From JBBDRJ01 sp963766295 (GTDB lineage: Bacteria > Actinomycetota > JAICYB01), in the NCBI GenBank assembly GCA_963766295.1, contig CAVXYW010000002.1:124001-188000 (forward strand): DNA of 64,000 nucleotides, written 5' to 3'. The notes under the pieces are model-generated. The model was not told where the DNA came from, made no database searches, and worked only from the letters and a program-made list of their open reading frames with translations. The translations under genes and the position numbers were made by a program. How positions within the stretch are numbered: position 1 is the first letter of the stretch; each line of letters opens with the position of its first letter. Below, piece by piece: positions 25,138 to 34,871 of this stretch.

Positions 25138-27294
25138 TTGTCCGAAGTAATCCGGGTTCGCGATCAGTTCTACATCCTTGCTTCTTCGCCTCTGGCCGAA
25201 AGCCAGACGCGCGTGCTCAAGCAAGGAGAAACGTTCGCGATCTTCGATCTCTACGGTGACGTCAGACGGTTGGGGAGCGGCGAGCAAGGCGTCTACCACC
25301 AGGGAACGCGCTACTTATCTCGCTCTGTTCTTCGATTGGGCGACGAACGTCCTTTAGTGCTGGGGTCGTCGGTGACCGACGACAACGTCGTGTTTGCCAT
25401 CGATCTAACGAATCCGGACATGACGATCGGCGAAACCTTCGTGCCGCGCGGAGCGCTGCACATCTTCCGTTCGATCTTTCTCTGGAACGGCGTTTGCTAC
25501 CAGCGCTTCCGGTTGTTCAGCTACGCCGAGACCGACCTCGACGTGGAGCTGTCGCTGGCAGTCGAATCCGATTTCGCCGACATCTTCGAGGTGCGTGGTG
25601 TCGTCCGCGAGCAGCGCGGCACGTTGTCCGATCCGCGAACGGAGGACGGCGCCCTGGTCATCGGATATCAAGGCCTCGACGGTGTCGAGCGCAGTACGAG
25701 GGTCCAAGCGTCCGAAGGAGCGGCGGTAGACGACTCGCAGATCGATTTCATTGTCAATCTGCCGCCGCACACGCCGCGGGAGCTGTTCGTAGCGATCGTC
25801 TGCGAAGCCGGAACCGAGCGCAGGACGATCGAGCCCTACGCGACGGCCATCGTCGGGCAGCGCGAGTCGCAGATGCGGATGTCCGAATCCCAGGCAACAG
25901 TGCGGACGTCCAACGAGCTGTTCAATTCTTTGTTGGAACGGTCCTACGCCGACATTCGGATGATGATCACAGAGACCCAGCACGGTCCTTTCCCGTATGC
26001 GGGCGTCCCCTGGTTCAGCGCTCCGTTCGGGCGCGACGCGATCATCACGGCCTTCGAACTCCTCTGGGTCGACCCGAAGATCGCACGCGGAGCGCTTGCA
26101 TACCTCGCGGCGACCCAAGCCACGGAAGTCGATCTCGAACGCGAAGCGGAGCCGGGGAAGATCGTCCACGAGCAGCGAAACGGAGAGATGGCGAAGCTCG
26201 GAGAAGTGCCCTTCGGCAATTACTACGGCTCCGTCGACTCCACGCCCTTGTTCGTTGCCTTGGCCGGCGAGTACTTCAAGGTGACGGGCGATCTCGAGTT
26301 CATCCGTAGCATCTGGACGAACGTCGAAGCCGCGCTCGAATGGATCGACAGATACGGCGACGCGGACGGCGACGGCTTCGTCGAGTACCGGGGCTCGGCC
26401 CGCGGTCTGGTCCAGCAAGGCTGGAAGGACTCACACGACTCCGTCTTTCACGCAAACGGACAGATCGCTCTGCCTCCCATCGCGTTGTGCGAAGTGCAGG
26501 GCTACGTCTACTGGGCCAAGCGCAGGGGAGCCCAGCTCGCGGCGGCTCTTGGTTACGCGGATCGAGCGGAGGTCCTGGACAAACAGGCTTCGACCTTGCG
26601 CGAAGCGTTCGAGGAGTCGTTCTGGTCGGAAGAGCTCGGCACATACGTGTTGGCGCTTGACGGGAACAAACAGCAGTGCAAGGTGCGCGCGTCGAATGCC
26701 GGACACGTCCTGATCCACAAGATCGCTTCGGACGAACGCGCAGGATTGGTGGACTCCGCTCTGACGTCGGATGCGTTCTTCTCAGGCTGGGGTATCCGAA
26801 CGCTGGCGAGTACGGAGACCAGATATGGCCCGATCACTTACCACAACGGATCGATCTGGCCGCACGACAACGCGATGGTGGCCTTCGGCCTCGCGAGGTA
26901 CGGACACAAGGAGGCCGCGCGAAGTGTCTTGGGCGCGTTGCTCGACGCATCATCGACGTTGGAGTTCCACCGCTTGCCCGAGCTCTATTGCGGATTTCCG
27001 CGCCGTCCAGGACAGGGACCCATCGAGTACCCGCTGGCCTGCGCACCGCAGTCATGGGCTGCAGGTTCGGTCTTCTTACTGCTTAGGGCGTGCTTAGGGC
27101 TGACGATAGACGCTTCGAAACGTCAGATCTCGCTCATCCGTCCAGTGTTGCCTTCGTTCATGGACCAGATAGAGATCCGTGGACTGCGTGCCGGAGATGC
27201 GTCCATCGATCTCATGTTGCACCAGCATGAGGAAGACCTAGCGGTGCACGTGACGAATCGCGTCGGCGAGGTTGAAGTAGTCGTCGTTAAGTAG
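25138..27294 (+). CDS. Glycogen-debranching-like amylo-alpha-1,6-glucosidase family protein
   Basis: Predicted 718 aa. Residues about 1-220 match the N-terminal beta-sandwich of bacterial debranching-like proteins, containing YHQGTRYLSR. The remainder is an (alpha/alpha)6 barrel with PWFSAPFGRDAIIT, the acid-containing QGWKDSHDSV, and a late THNGS-like stretch that reads TYHNGSIWPHDNA. A hydrolase acting on alpha-1,6 branches or another alpha-glucoside is likely. The start is TTG 25138 with a weak GAGAGAAG upstream. Coupling to the GT4 gene suggests joint synthesis and trimming of a glycan. Confidence 0.88.
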   Translation: MSEVIRVRDQFYILASSPLAESQTRVLKQGETFAIFDLYGDVRRLGSGEQGVYHQGTRYLSRSVLRLGDERPLVLGSSVTDDNVVFAIDLTNPDMTIGETFVPRGALHIFRSIFLWNGVCYQRFRLFSYAETDLDVELSLAVESDFADIFEVRGVVREQRGTLSDPRTEDGALVIGYQGLDGVERSTRVQASEGAAVDDSQIDFIVNLPPHTPRELFVAIVCEAGTERRTIEPYATAIVGQRESQMRMSESQATVRTSNELFNSLLERSYADIRMMITETQHGPFPYAGVPWFSAPFGRDAIITAFELLWVDPKIARGALAYLAATQATEVDLEREAEPGKIVHEQRNGEMAKLGEVPFGNYYGSVDSTPLFVALAGEYFKVTGDLEFIRSIWTNVEAALEWIDRYGDADGDGFVEYRGSARGLVQQGWKDSHDSVFHANGQIALPPIALCEVQGYVYWAKRRGAQLAAALGYADRAEVLDKQASTLREAFEESFWSEELGTYVLALDGNKQQCKVRASNAGHVLIHKIASDERAGLVDSALTSDAFFSGWGIRTLASTETRYGPITYHNGSIWPHDNAMVAFGLARYGHKEAARSVLGALLDASSTLEFHRLPELYCGFPRRPGQGPIEYPLACAPQSWAAGSVFLLLRACLGLTIDASKRQISLIRPVLPSFMDQIEIRGLRAGDASIDLMLHQHEEDLAVHVTNRVGEVEVVVVK

Positions 27295-27300
27295 GTCCAA

Positions 27301-28104
27301 CTACTTGACGTTTCCGCCCAGCCACTGTGCCCACGTTATCCGTCCGTCGGCGTGGTCGGGAGCCAAGTTATGACCGGCGGCAAAGCCGGCCACTGCCTTT
27401 CCGGGAAGTGGGACGGAAAGCACGGCACGGCGTTTTCCTTTGGCTTTGAGCCAGGACTTGACGATGCCACGCATGTCGAGGATCTCCGGGCCGCCCATGT
27501 CCGGAACGTGCTGCGATGGTCCTTGATCAACAATCGCGGCCATCCGGTCCGCCACCTCGCCGGCGTCCAATAGTTGCGTCTTGAGGCCCTTCGGCAACAT
27601 GACCACCGGCGACGCCGACAAGCGCCGGCTGAATTCGTCGGCGAGTGTGTGCCACTGCGTCGTTCGCAAGATCGAGTAGGGCAGACCGCTACGCTCGACG
27701 ATCTGCTCGGACTCGAGCTTCGCGCGGTAGTAACCGAGTGGGATCTTGTCGACTCCGACGATCGATATGTAAACGATGTGTGGAGCGCCGCCTCTTGCTT
27801 TCACTGCGTCGAGCATCCGCCCGGTCGGCTCGACGTCGGTCTGCCTCGGAAGCTTGTAGCCCAGCCCGCGGAGACCCGAATCGCGAGAGCCGGTTGCGCA
27901 ATGGACGATCACATCAGCGTTGGCAGTGGCGTCTTCAAGTCCGGCTCCCGTGATGAGGTCCCCTCGGACCGCGCGGATACCGGCCGGTACGGGCGGGTTC
28001 GCGCGCCGGGACAGAACGGTCACGTCATGGCCCTTGAACACCAGCCGTGGGACGAGCTCGCGGCCGAGGTCACCCGTCCCTCCTGTGACCAGCACCCGCG
28101 TCAT
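27301..28104 (-). CDS. NmrA-like / atypical SDR NAD(P)-binding protein
   Basis: Predicted 267 aa Rossmann protein. The nucleotide-binding loop is VTGGTGDLG (G-x-x-G-x-x-G form), AVRGDL follows, and a YYRAK sequence provides a possible Tyr-x3-Lys pair. It resembles the NAD(P)H-binding SDR_a5/NmrA-type proteins that act as quinone or ether reductases or redox sensors. The start overlaps the tricorn stop as ATGA (28101-28104), so translation is coupled. Function beyond cofactor binding is unknown. Confidence 0.85.
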   Translation of the reverse strand: MTRVLVTGGTGDLGRELVPRLVFKGHDVTVLSRRANPPVPAGIRAVRGDLITGAGLEDATANADVIVHCATGSRDSGLRGLGYKLPRQTDVEPTGRMLDAVKARGGAPHIVYISIVGVDKIPLGYYRAKLESEQIVERSGLPYSILRTTQWHTLADEFSRRLSASPVVMLPKGLKTQLLDAGEVADRMAAIVDQGPSQHVPDMGGPEILDMRGIVKSWLKAKGKRRAVLSVPLPGKAVAGFAAGHNLAPDHADGRITWAQWLGGNVK

Positions 28105-31100
28105 CTCTTGTTCCTCTTCGGAAGCGTGGGAAGTGCAAGGTTCGGACGATTGCGCATATCCGGCATCAACGGGCGGTGTTTGCGCATCTGTTCGTTTATG
28201 AGCCGTAGCGCTGTTGCCATCTGTGGATCACGTCCGGCCGCGAAGTCTTGTGGGGTGATGTCCACTTCGTGTGTTGGATCTGTTCCGTAGTTCTCTACAC
28301 CCCAACCAACGTCTTTGAACCAGAAGGAGTATTCGGGCTGGGTAGTCATCCCGTTGTCGACGAGGATGTGTCGCATCGTGATCCCCACGACGCCTCCCCA
28401 TGTTCGCTTGCCGACGACTGGTCCCAAGTCTTTCAGCTTGAAAACATGGGTAAAGATGTCGCCATCCGAACCGGCGAGTTCATTGGTTATGCACACCATC
28501 GGGCCGGCCGGTGAGTCCTGCCAATAGGGTTCGGGCTGCATGCCCCATCTCGTCACGTCGTATCCAATGCGCTCGCGCGCGAGCTTTTCGAGGATGATCG
28601 ACGAGACGTGACCGCCGCCGTTGTACCGGACGTCGATGATCAACCCTTCGTGGTCCAGCTCGGCGTTGTAGTAGCGATGGAACTCTGAGAATCCACTCGG
28701 TCCCATGTCCGGGATATGGACGTAGCCGACGCGTCCATTCGTTGTTTCGTGAACGAAACGGCGGTTGTCTTCGACCCACTCCCGGTACAACGCGGCCGAA
28801 TCGTCGGCCAGCGTTTTGACGACGACTGTTCGAGGATTGCGCCCGCGCGCGTTTCCAAGTGTCAGTTCGACATCCACGCCTGCTTGGTGGACCAGTAGGA
28901 ATTGCGGCGGAACATCCACGGACGTCGCCTGTCCGTTCACGGCCAGGATCGTGTCGCCTTCCTTTGCGCCGACTCCCGGCGCCGCCAGCGGCGAGTTGCT
29001 TGCCGGGTCCCAGCTGTCGCCCCGCACGATGTGAGTGAGGGTCCATCTGCCGTTGTCGAGTGCTACCCGGCACGCGAGTAGTCCGACGCGATAGGGCGGC
29101 GGCGGCTTGTGGTCGCCGCCCATCTCGTACGCGTGAGAGGTTCCGAGCTCGCCGTTCATCTCCCACATGAGGTCCGAGAACTCCATGCGGCTCGTTACTT
29201 TCTCGACGAGAGGACGATAACGCTCGTAGATGCGCAACCAGTCGACACCGGACATGTCCGCAACCCAGAAGTGCTCTCGCTGGAAACGCCAAGCTTCGCG
29301 ATACATCTGGCGGAACTCAGAGGCAGGTTCGACCGAAACTCGCACGCGCGAAAGGTCGAGCCAGCCGCTGCGCCGTCCCGGACCTTCCGCTTCGGCTTTG
29401 GGATCCGGCTTTTCGGCGGCTTTGAGCGCCCGCAACCGTGGGCCCGCGCGGTAAATCAGTGTGGAACCGTCGGCCGAGGTCTGAAACGCGGTAACGCCCT
29501 GGACGATCGTGTCGAGCTTCAGCTCGCCCAAGTCGTAAACGTCGATCTTTCCCTTGGGTTTGTCGTCGACCTCGAAGATGTCGTCGCCGAGCGTGCCCTG
29601 GACGGGCCAGCTCGTGAACAAGACTTTTCCCTTGATCCCGCGGACTTGCGTGTAGCGGCCTTCGGGCATCGGAAAAGCTATGACACGGTCGCTGATGTCG
29701 TCGAGGTCGATGACCGTCGGTTCCGGTTCTTCCTTCTTGGTTGCGTCCGGTTCCTTGGGCGCTTTCTTGGCTGCCTTGTCGTTCCCGGCTTTGGCGTCCT
29801 TCTTTCCGCTCGGGCCGGGTTGGTTGTTTCCAAATCCGCGGGGCTTAGGGACGAACGGCGAGGGATCCTCTGCGCGCAGCGTGATCAGATGCGGACGCAT
29901 CGAACGCGGGAACCCGTAAGAGAAGAAGAGGCTGTCGGCCACCGGATCGAAGATCCGATGTGAAAGGAAGTACAGGTACTTGCCGTCGGGATCGAAAGAC
30001 GGACACACGTCGTCGAAGTCGGGCGCAGTTAGGTCGGTCACGTCGCCGGACGCGACCTCACACAGGCGGATCGTGGCGTTGCGCGCGTTCGGTGCATGGC
30101 TGTAAGCGACGTATCGGCCGTCGGGGGACCAGCACGGATTCGTGATCATCCGGAAATCACTTCGGTCCAGGACGCGACTCCGGCTGTTGCCGAGATCGAT
30201 CCAGATCAGCTCGTTGCGGTGGTTCGTGAGCACGATCTGCTGAGCAACGGGCGATCCTGCGAGCTCGAGAGGCCGTCCGATGTCGATGCGATCCATGCGT
30301 TTGGTGCGAGTGCCGTCGGCCGTCGAGTAGACCTCGATGGCTTCCTCACCGCCTTCGTCGGACACGCAAACGAGAGCCTTTCCGTCGTTCGTCCAATGCG
30401 GGAGCCGGTAGCGCACGCCGTCGCGCTGGCCGTATTGCCGCACGGCTTGTTCCCAAAGCGGCATCGTGAAGAGCTTTCCGCGTGCGGCCAGCGCGACGGC
30501 GTGCCCGTCGGTGTGCACGCTCCAGCTGTGCAAGTAACGTGCGGCATCGACGAAGCGGCGGTTGCGTCCGATGCGCGGGCTTCGAAGGTCGATGTCGATC
30601 CGTTCCGAGGTGTCGGTGTCCGGGTCGTAGATCCAGATCTCGGCGGCGAGCTGATAGACGATGCGCTTTCCGTCGCTGGACGCCCAGCGCGCGTAGTACT
30701 CGTCGTGATCGGTGTGTCGTTTGATGTCGCGTCCCGTTGGGCGGCACGAGTAAAGGTTTCCGATTCCTTCGTGGTCGGACAGGAAGTAGATGCGGTCGCC
30801 GACCCACAGCGGTGAAGCGAGGTTTCCCTCGAGATTCAGCAGGCGGCGGAAGGTGCCGTTCCCGTTTGCGTCCATCCAGATGTCACCGCGTGTGCCTCCG
30901 CGGTAGCGCTTCCATCGGGCGGGGTCGATGGTGTGACGTCCGAGGACGACACCTCCGCCGGACGGCGCCCATGAAGCCTCCGTAGCGGGACCGAAACCGG
31001 CTTGCTCGGGCATCCCGGAGTCCGGATCCAGTTTGTAGACGCGGTAGTCGCCGCGGTTGGCCAGGCCCGAGTCGCTCATGAAGACGATCTGGCCTTGCGG

Positions 31101-31391
31101 CGTCCACCCCCGGACGGCCGTCATCGCACCGAGATAGCTGCGGCGCTGCGCCGGGCCCCCGTCGGCAGGCATGACATAGACCTCGGCGTGCGCTTCCTCC
31201 GTCCCCGTGAAGGCGATGAGTTCGCCATCAGGGGAGACGATGGTTCGGCCGACCGGACCGAGATTGGAAGTCAGCCGCCGGGCGACACCTCCGCTGTGGC
31301 CGACTGTCCAGACGTCGTCCTCGCACAAGAAGACGACCTGATCGCCGGCAATCGAAGGCGAGCGGAAGTATCCAACGTTCAATTCGGGCAT
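28101..31391 (-). CDS. Tricorn protease
   Basis: Predicted 1096 aa, close to the archaeal enzyme in length. Residues about 1-300 are a six-bladed and about 320-660 a seven-bladed beta-propeller, then a helical cap, a PDZ domain and the S41 peptidase core. By alignment with Thermoplasma Tricorn (H746, S965, E1023) the triad is H753 (GTSHAYE), S975 (ELAGSDGDIF) and E1033 (GVENYGTDP). A charged Lys/Ala/Pro-rich linker of about 50 residues (near 510-560) interrupts the second propeller. It degrades peptides downstream of the proteasome or other proteases. No signal peptide is seen, so a cytoplasmic location is predicted. Confidence 0.95.
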   Translation of the reverse strand: MPELNVGYFRSPSIAGDQVVFLCEDDVWTVGHSGGVARRLTSNLGPVGRTIVSPDGELIAFTGTEEAHAEVYVMPADGGPAQRRSYLGAMTAVRGWTPQGQIVFMSDSGLANRGDYRVYKLDPDSGMPEQAGFGPATEASWAPSGGGVVLGRHTIDPARWKRYRGGTRGDIWMDANGNGTFRRLLNLEGNLASPLWVGDRIYFLSDHEGIGNLYSCRPTGRDIKRHTDHDEYYARWASSDGKRIVYQLAAEIWIYDPDTDTSERIDIDLRSPRIGRNRRFVDAARYLHSWSVHTDGHAVALAARGKLFTMPLWEQAVRQYGQRDGVRYRLPHWTNDGKALVCVSDEGGEEAIEVYSTADGTRTKRMDRIDIGRPLELAGSPVAQQIVLTNHRNELIWIDLGNSRSRVLDRSDFRMITNPCWSPDGRYVAYSHAPNARNATIRLCEVASGDVTDLTAPDFDDVCPSFDPDGKYLYFLSHRIFDPVADSLFFSYGFPRSMRPHLITLRAEDPSPFVPKPRGFGNNQPGPSGKKDAKAGNDKAAKKAPKEPDATKKEEPEPTVIDLDDISDRVIAFPMPEGRYTQVRGIKGKVLFTSWPVQGTLGDDIFEVDDKPKGKIDVYDLGELKLDTIVQGVTAFQTSADGSTLIYRAGPRLRALKAAEKPDPKAEAEGPGRRSGWLDLSRVRVSVEPASEFRQMYREAWRFQREHFWVADMSGVDWLRIYERYRPLVEKVTSRMEFSDLMWEMNGELGTSHAYEMGGDHKPPPPYRVGLLACRVALDNGRWTLTHIVRGDSWDPASNSPLAAPGVGAKEGDTILAVNGQATSVDVPPQFLLVHQAGVDVELTLGNARGRNPRTVVVKTLADDSAALYREWVEDNRRFVHETTNGRVGYVHIPDMGPSGFSEFHRYYNAELDHEGLIIDVRYNGGGHVSSIILEKLARERIGYDVTRWGMQPEPYWQDSPAGPMVCITNELAGSDGDIFTHVFKLKDLGPVVGKRTWGGVVGITMRHILVDNGMTTQPEYSFWFKDVGWGVENYGTDPTHEVDITPQDFAAGRDPQMATALRLINEQMRKHRPLMPDMRNRPNLALPTLPKRNKR

Positions 31392-31408
31392 GTGGCGATG
31401 ATAAGGAT

Positions 31409-32488
31409 TCAGCCGGTTCCGGCGGCTGCGAGGAGTGGGACGTACATCTCGTCCGGCGTAAGACTCCCGTGGCCGCTCTGCAAGAGTCCCTCACCGGGGT
31501 TGGCGGGATCGACGAAACCGATCGGCTCCCGTGCGGCGAGGATCACATCTCCGATGCGTCGGCGAACTTCCGGAGATGGCGCCTGGGGGCCGAGCCATCT
31601 CTCGTCGATGAGTTGGTCGCGAGTGAAGCACCAGGCCTTGCTCGAGAAGAGTTCACTTGCGGCACCGAACAGATCATCTGCGGCACCCTCACGTGCGTGG
31701 AGGTAGCGGAAGCGACTCTCCCCGGACTGCGCGAGGCACATCTTGTTCAGAGCTTCGAGCTCGATCCGTTCCTCGAAGTGAACGTGGCCGTGGTCGGCGG
31801 TCACCACGAGAGCTGCGCTGGACGGAAGCGACTCGAGCATCTCGCCGACGAGCCGGTCACAGAATGCGAGCTCGCGCTCGAAGAAACCGTCGCGCATACC
31901 GTGGACGTGCGCGACTAGATCGGGTCCGTCGTAATAGGCGTACACGAAACGCTCACCCGCCTCGACGAGTAAACGGGAACGCTCGATCAATCCGGACGGT
32001 GTGAAGTAGCCGTGGAAATCGGCGCCTCGATAAAGGAGCGCGCTGAATTTGGTATCGCGGAACTGCGTGCGAGAGACGACGGGCAGCGATTGTCCGCCGA
32101 AGGCTTCGCGAGGCTGCAGCTGTTCGGGTTCGGGCGGAGTCTGTCCCTGCATCGCCCAGCGGATCACGTTGAGCACATTGCGACCCAGCCATATCCGGTA
32201 GCCGATGATCCCGTGCTCGGACGGAGCCAGTCCGGTGGAGATCGACGACAGCGCCGTCGGTGTCGTGGACGGAACCACAGAGGTGATCGAAGTTCCTTCG
32301 AGTCGCGAGATGTTGGGAAGGATGTTGCGCCGACGATCGATCTCATTCGATCCCAGTCCGTCCAGGATCAACAGGACGACGCTTTCGGCGTTGCGGGCCG
32401 CTTCCGGCACCCACGCGGCTTTGGATTGAAGCCCGCGGATCAGATTGGTGATGCAACCGCCGTCGTATTCCGGCCGAACCGGCTCCAC
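31409..32488 (-). CDS. Alkaline-phosphatase-superfamily phosphodiesterase / nucleotide pyrophosphatase
   Basis: Predicted 359 aa. The metal-binding Asp lies in VVLLILDGLGSNE, the threonine nucleophile in PSTTPTALSSISTGL, the second metal Asp/His in DGPDLVAHVHG, and the final metal pair in VVTADHGH. This is the type I phosphodiesterase fold hydrolysing phosphodiesters or nucleotide pyrophosphates. The GTG at 32488 is chosen because it shares one base with the stop of the upstream hydrolase (TAGTG), implying termination-reinitiation. The extra 21 codons upstream are not conserved. The substrate is unknown. Confidence 0.85.
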   Translation of the reverse strand: MEPVRPEYDGGCITNLIRGLQSKAAWVPEAARNAESVVLLILDGLGSNEIDRRRNILPNISRLEGTSITSVVPSTTPTALSSISTGLAPSEHGIIGYRIWLGRNVLNVIRWAMQGQTPPEPEQLQPREAFGGQSLPVVSRTQFRDTKFSALLYRGADFHGYFTPSGLIERSRLLVEAGERFVYAYYDGPDLVAHVHGMRDGFFERELAFCDRLVGEMLESLPSSAALVVTADHGHVHFEERIELEALNKMCLAQSGESRFRYLHAREGAADDLFGAASELFSSKAWCFTRDQLIDERWLGPQAPSPEVRRRIGDVILAAREPIGFVDPANPGEGLLQSGHGSLTPDEMYVPLLAAAGTG

Positions 32489-33336
32489 TAATTGACGGCG
32501 TACGACGCGCGCCGCGTGTTGCTGACTATCGCGTCGACGATCTGCGCCCACGCACCCTTCGGCAGATCGTGCCCCATCCCTTCGACGGCCACGAGCTCCG
32601 CACCGGGTATTGCTGCGGCCATGCTCTCGCCGTTGGAGAAGGGAACGAGCTTGTCGTCGGTTCCGTGGATGACGACGATCGGTGTCGAGAGCTGAGCCAG
32701 AGCCTTCGCGCGTGGCTTCGAGGTTTGGATGGCGAGCATCTGGCGAACGCGCCCCGCCGGTAGATAGGAGCGGTCATAGCAGCGCCCGGCAAGGCCGCGT
32801 ATGTAGTCCTCGTCGAAGGGGAACCCGCCGCCGGCCATGATCCGACGGTGACGAACGTCCTGTTCGATCACGCTGTCGCGCTCGGTCTCCGCCGGCTCGG
32901 TGAAGATCTTCATCACTTCCGGATCCGGCGACAGAACGGCGTCGTCGCCCGTTGCCGACATGACTGATGCCAGCGACAGGACGCGTGGCGTGTGACGCAA
33001 AGCGAGGACTTGTCCGATCATTCCACCCATCGATTGCCCCACGATGTGCGCTGATGTCATCCCGAGGTGGCCGAGGAGGGCCGCAACATCGTCGGCCATG
33101 TCGTCGACCGTGTAGGCGGGGCTTTCGGTGGCGTCATCGAACTTCGTCGTTAGTCCGACATCGCGGTTATCGAGAGTGATCACCCTGAAGCCCTTTTCGA
33201 CGAGCAGGTCCTTGAAGCCCTCGGGCCACCTGATCATCTGGGAGCCGAGTCCGTTTATCAGGACGAGAGCAGGATCCGAGTCGGATCCGAACGTCTCGTA
33301 GCAGAGGTCTATTCCGTTGACTTTGGCGATAGGCAT
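32488..33336 (-). CDS. Alpha/beta-fold hydrolase
   Basis: Predicted 282 aa. The oxyanion strand is LVLINGLGSQ, the nucleophile elbow GQSMGG (S102), the acid VIHGTDDKLVP and the histidine GMGHDLP, so the triad is intact. The lid contains an Arg-rich helix. The family includes esterases, lactonases and haloalkane dehalogenases; nothing narrows the substrate. The start is ATG 33336, the conserved N-terminus. It is the first gene of the chain hydrolase-phosphodiesterase-tricorn-SDR on the minus strand. Confidence 0.9.
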   Translation of the reverse strand: MPIAKVNGIDLCYETFGSDSDPALVLINGLGSQMIRWPEGFKDLLVEKGFRVITLDNRDVGLTTKFDDATESPAYTVDDMADDVAALLGHLGMTSAHIVGQSMGGMIGQVLALRHTPRVLSLASVMSATGDDAVLSPDPEVMKIFTEPAETERDSVIEQDVRHRRIMAGGGFPFDEDYIRGLAGRCYDRSYLPAGRVRQMLAIQTSKPRAKALAQLSTPIVVIHGTDDKLVPFSNGESMAAAIPGAELVAVEGMGHDLPKGAWAQIVDAIVSNTRRASYAVN

Positions 33337-33464
33337 GTCCTGATGGTCCGTCACGCGCTGCTTGTGCCGCAACCTGCTCCTTTGTTGAGGCCCCAGCGAA
33401 GTACGCTTTTGGTTGAAATGCGTGCGGGCATCGTCTGCGTCAATCGCAAGATCACAGCGTCGTC

Positions 33465-34859
33465 GTGACCGACTCCGCGACGTTGGAAAGGCAGCGCGGC
33501 GCGACCAGAGTCGCGGTGTCATCGCTCGCCTGGATAGCTCTTCTGGCCGCCGCTAAAACCACGGTCGGCGTCTTGACCGGGTCGGTCGCGGTACTAGGCG
33601 ACGGATTGCATTCGGTGCTCGACGTCGTCGTTGCCGGAGTCACGTTGTTCGCCGTACGTCTGTCCGGCAAGCCACCCGACCGCGAGCATCCTTTCGGTCA
33701 CGGACGCGTGGAAAATCTCGCAGCCCTCGGTGAGTCCGCCGTGATGTTCATCGTCGGTGCCGGTGTCGCTGCTGAAGCGGTAAGACGCATCGTTTCCGAG
33801 AGCAACGCACGTGCTCCTGTGTACGCGATCGTCGTCACGGCCGCCGCTCTCCTTATAGGAGCGTGGCGAGCAGGCGTCCTGCGGCGTGCGGCGATCCGCT
33901 ACGCATCGCCCGCTTTGGAAGCCGACGCTTTGAACGTAACTGCCGATGTCGGCGAGTCGGTTGCAGTCTTGATCGGTTTGGGTGCCGCGCGTCTTGGTTT
34001 CCCGGCCGGAGATCCGATCGCCGCTCTGATCGTCGTTCTGACGATGTGGGTCATGGCCGGACGCATCGGCTGGTCCGCGATCAACGTTCTGATGGACAGG
34101 GTCCCGCTTGGTGTCTCCGACCAGATAGCTGCAGCGGCGAGAGGCGTCGGCGGCGTCGTGGACGTACCCCAGCTTCGCGTTCGTCAGTCCGGACCCGACA
34201 CGCACGCCGAAGTGACGGTCACCGTCGGGCGCACGACCTCGGTCGAACGCTCTCACGACATAACAGAAGACGTAGAGGCCGCGGTTGCTGAGGCCGTGCC
34301 CGGCACGAAGACGACGGTGCATGTCGAACCGAGCACTATCGGCGAGGACGTCGTAGTGCGTACGTTCGCTGCAGCCAACCGTCTCGGCCTCGCCGACCAG
34401 GTTCACAACGTGCTGGCCATACGTCATCCCGAAGGTCTTTGGCTGATGCTTCACGCGAAGGTCCCGGCATCGACACCTCTGGCCGACGCGCACGCGATCA
34501 CCGACGAGCTCGAACGAGAGATCCGTTCGGAGATCGGCGGCCTGGCCCGTGTTGAGATCCATGTCGAGCCCCACGAGCCGCCGATGATGCGCGGCAGGGA
34601 AGTCGGCGCGGAGCGGGCTGACATGGTCCGGGACGTCCAAACCATCGCTCGACGCCACGAACCGATCACCGGGTGTCACGAGGTCGCCGTTAGTCAGGCC
34701 GAGGACGGACTGCACCTCGTTTTGCATTGCGAGGCATCACCAAAAGCCAGGATCGTCGAGATCCACGACGCGTCGCTGCGCGTGGAGGACGAGGTCCACC
34801 GCAAGTACGAAGATGTGCGCAGCATTACCGTCCATTTCGAGCCGCAGGCGTTATCGTGA
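33465..34859 (+). CDS. CDF-family cation efflux transporter with three C-terminal modules
   Basis: Predicted 464 aa. Six transmembrane helices occupy about residues 18-195. The transport site should be H49/D53 in TM2 (GDGLHSVLD) and, in TM5, N157/D161 (EADALNVTAD); the TM5 histidine of zinc carriers is replaced by Asn. The cytoplasmic tail is unusually long: three consecutive domains, each about 80 residues and each ending in a similar strand (TVHVEP, EIHVEP, TVHFEP), where most CDF proteins have one. It exports a divalent cation, and the altered site may shift preference from zinc. The start is GTG 33465. Confidence 0.88.
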   Translation: MTDSATLERQRGATRVAVSSLAWIALLAAAKTTVGVLTGSVAVLGDGLHSVLDVVVAGVTLFAVRLSGKPPDREHPFGHGRVENLAALGESAVMFIVGAGVAAEAVRRIVSESNARAPVYAIVVTAAALLIGAWRAGVLRRAAIRYASPALEADALNVTADVGESVAVLIGLGAARLGFPAGDPIAALIVVLTMWVMAGRIGWSAINVLMDRVPLGVSDQIAAAARGVGGVVDVPQLRVRQSGPDTHAEVTVTVGRTTSVERSHDITEDVEAAVAEAVPGTKTTVHVEPSTIGEDVVVRTFAAANRLGLADQVHNVLAIRHPEGLWLMLHAKVPASTPLADAHAITDELEREIRSEIGGLARVEIHVEPHEPPMMRGREVGAERADMVRDVQTIARRHEPITGCHEVAVSQAEDGLHLVLHCEASPKARIVEIHDASLRVEDEVHRKYEDVRSITVHFEPQALS

Positions 34860-34871
34860 GGCGGCTCACGC

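Noticed and set aside
25405..26418. Long minus-strand open frame inside the debranching-like gene
   Set aside because: It is antisense to a well-supported gene with catalytic motifs and has the composition of high-GC shadow frames.
33594..34727. Minus-strand frame of 377 codons inside the CDF gene
   Set aside because: Antisense to a membrane transporter with clear helices; no recognisable fold and biased composition.
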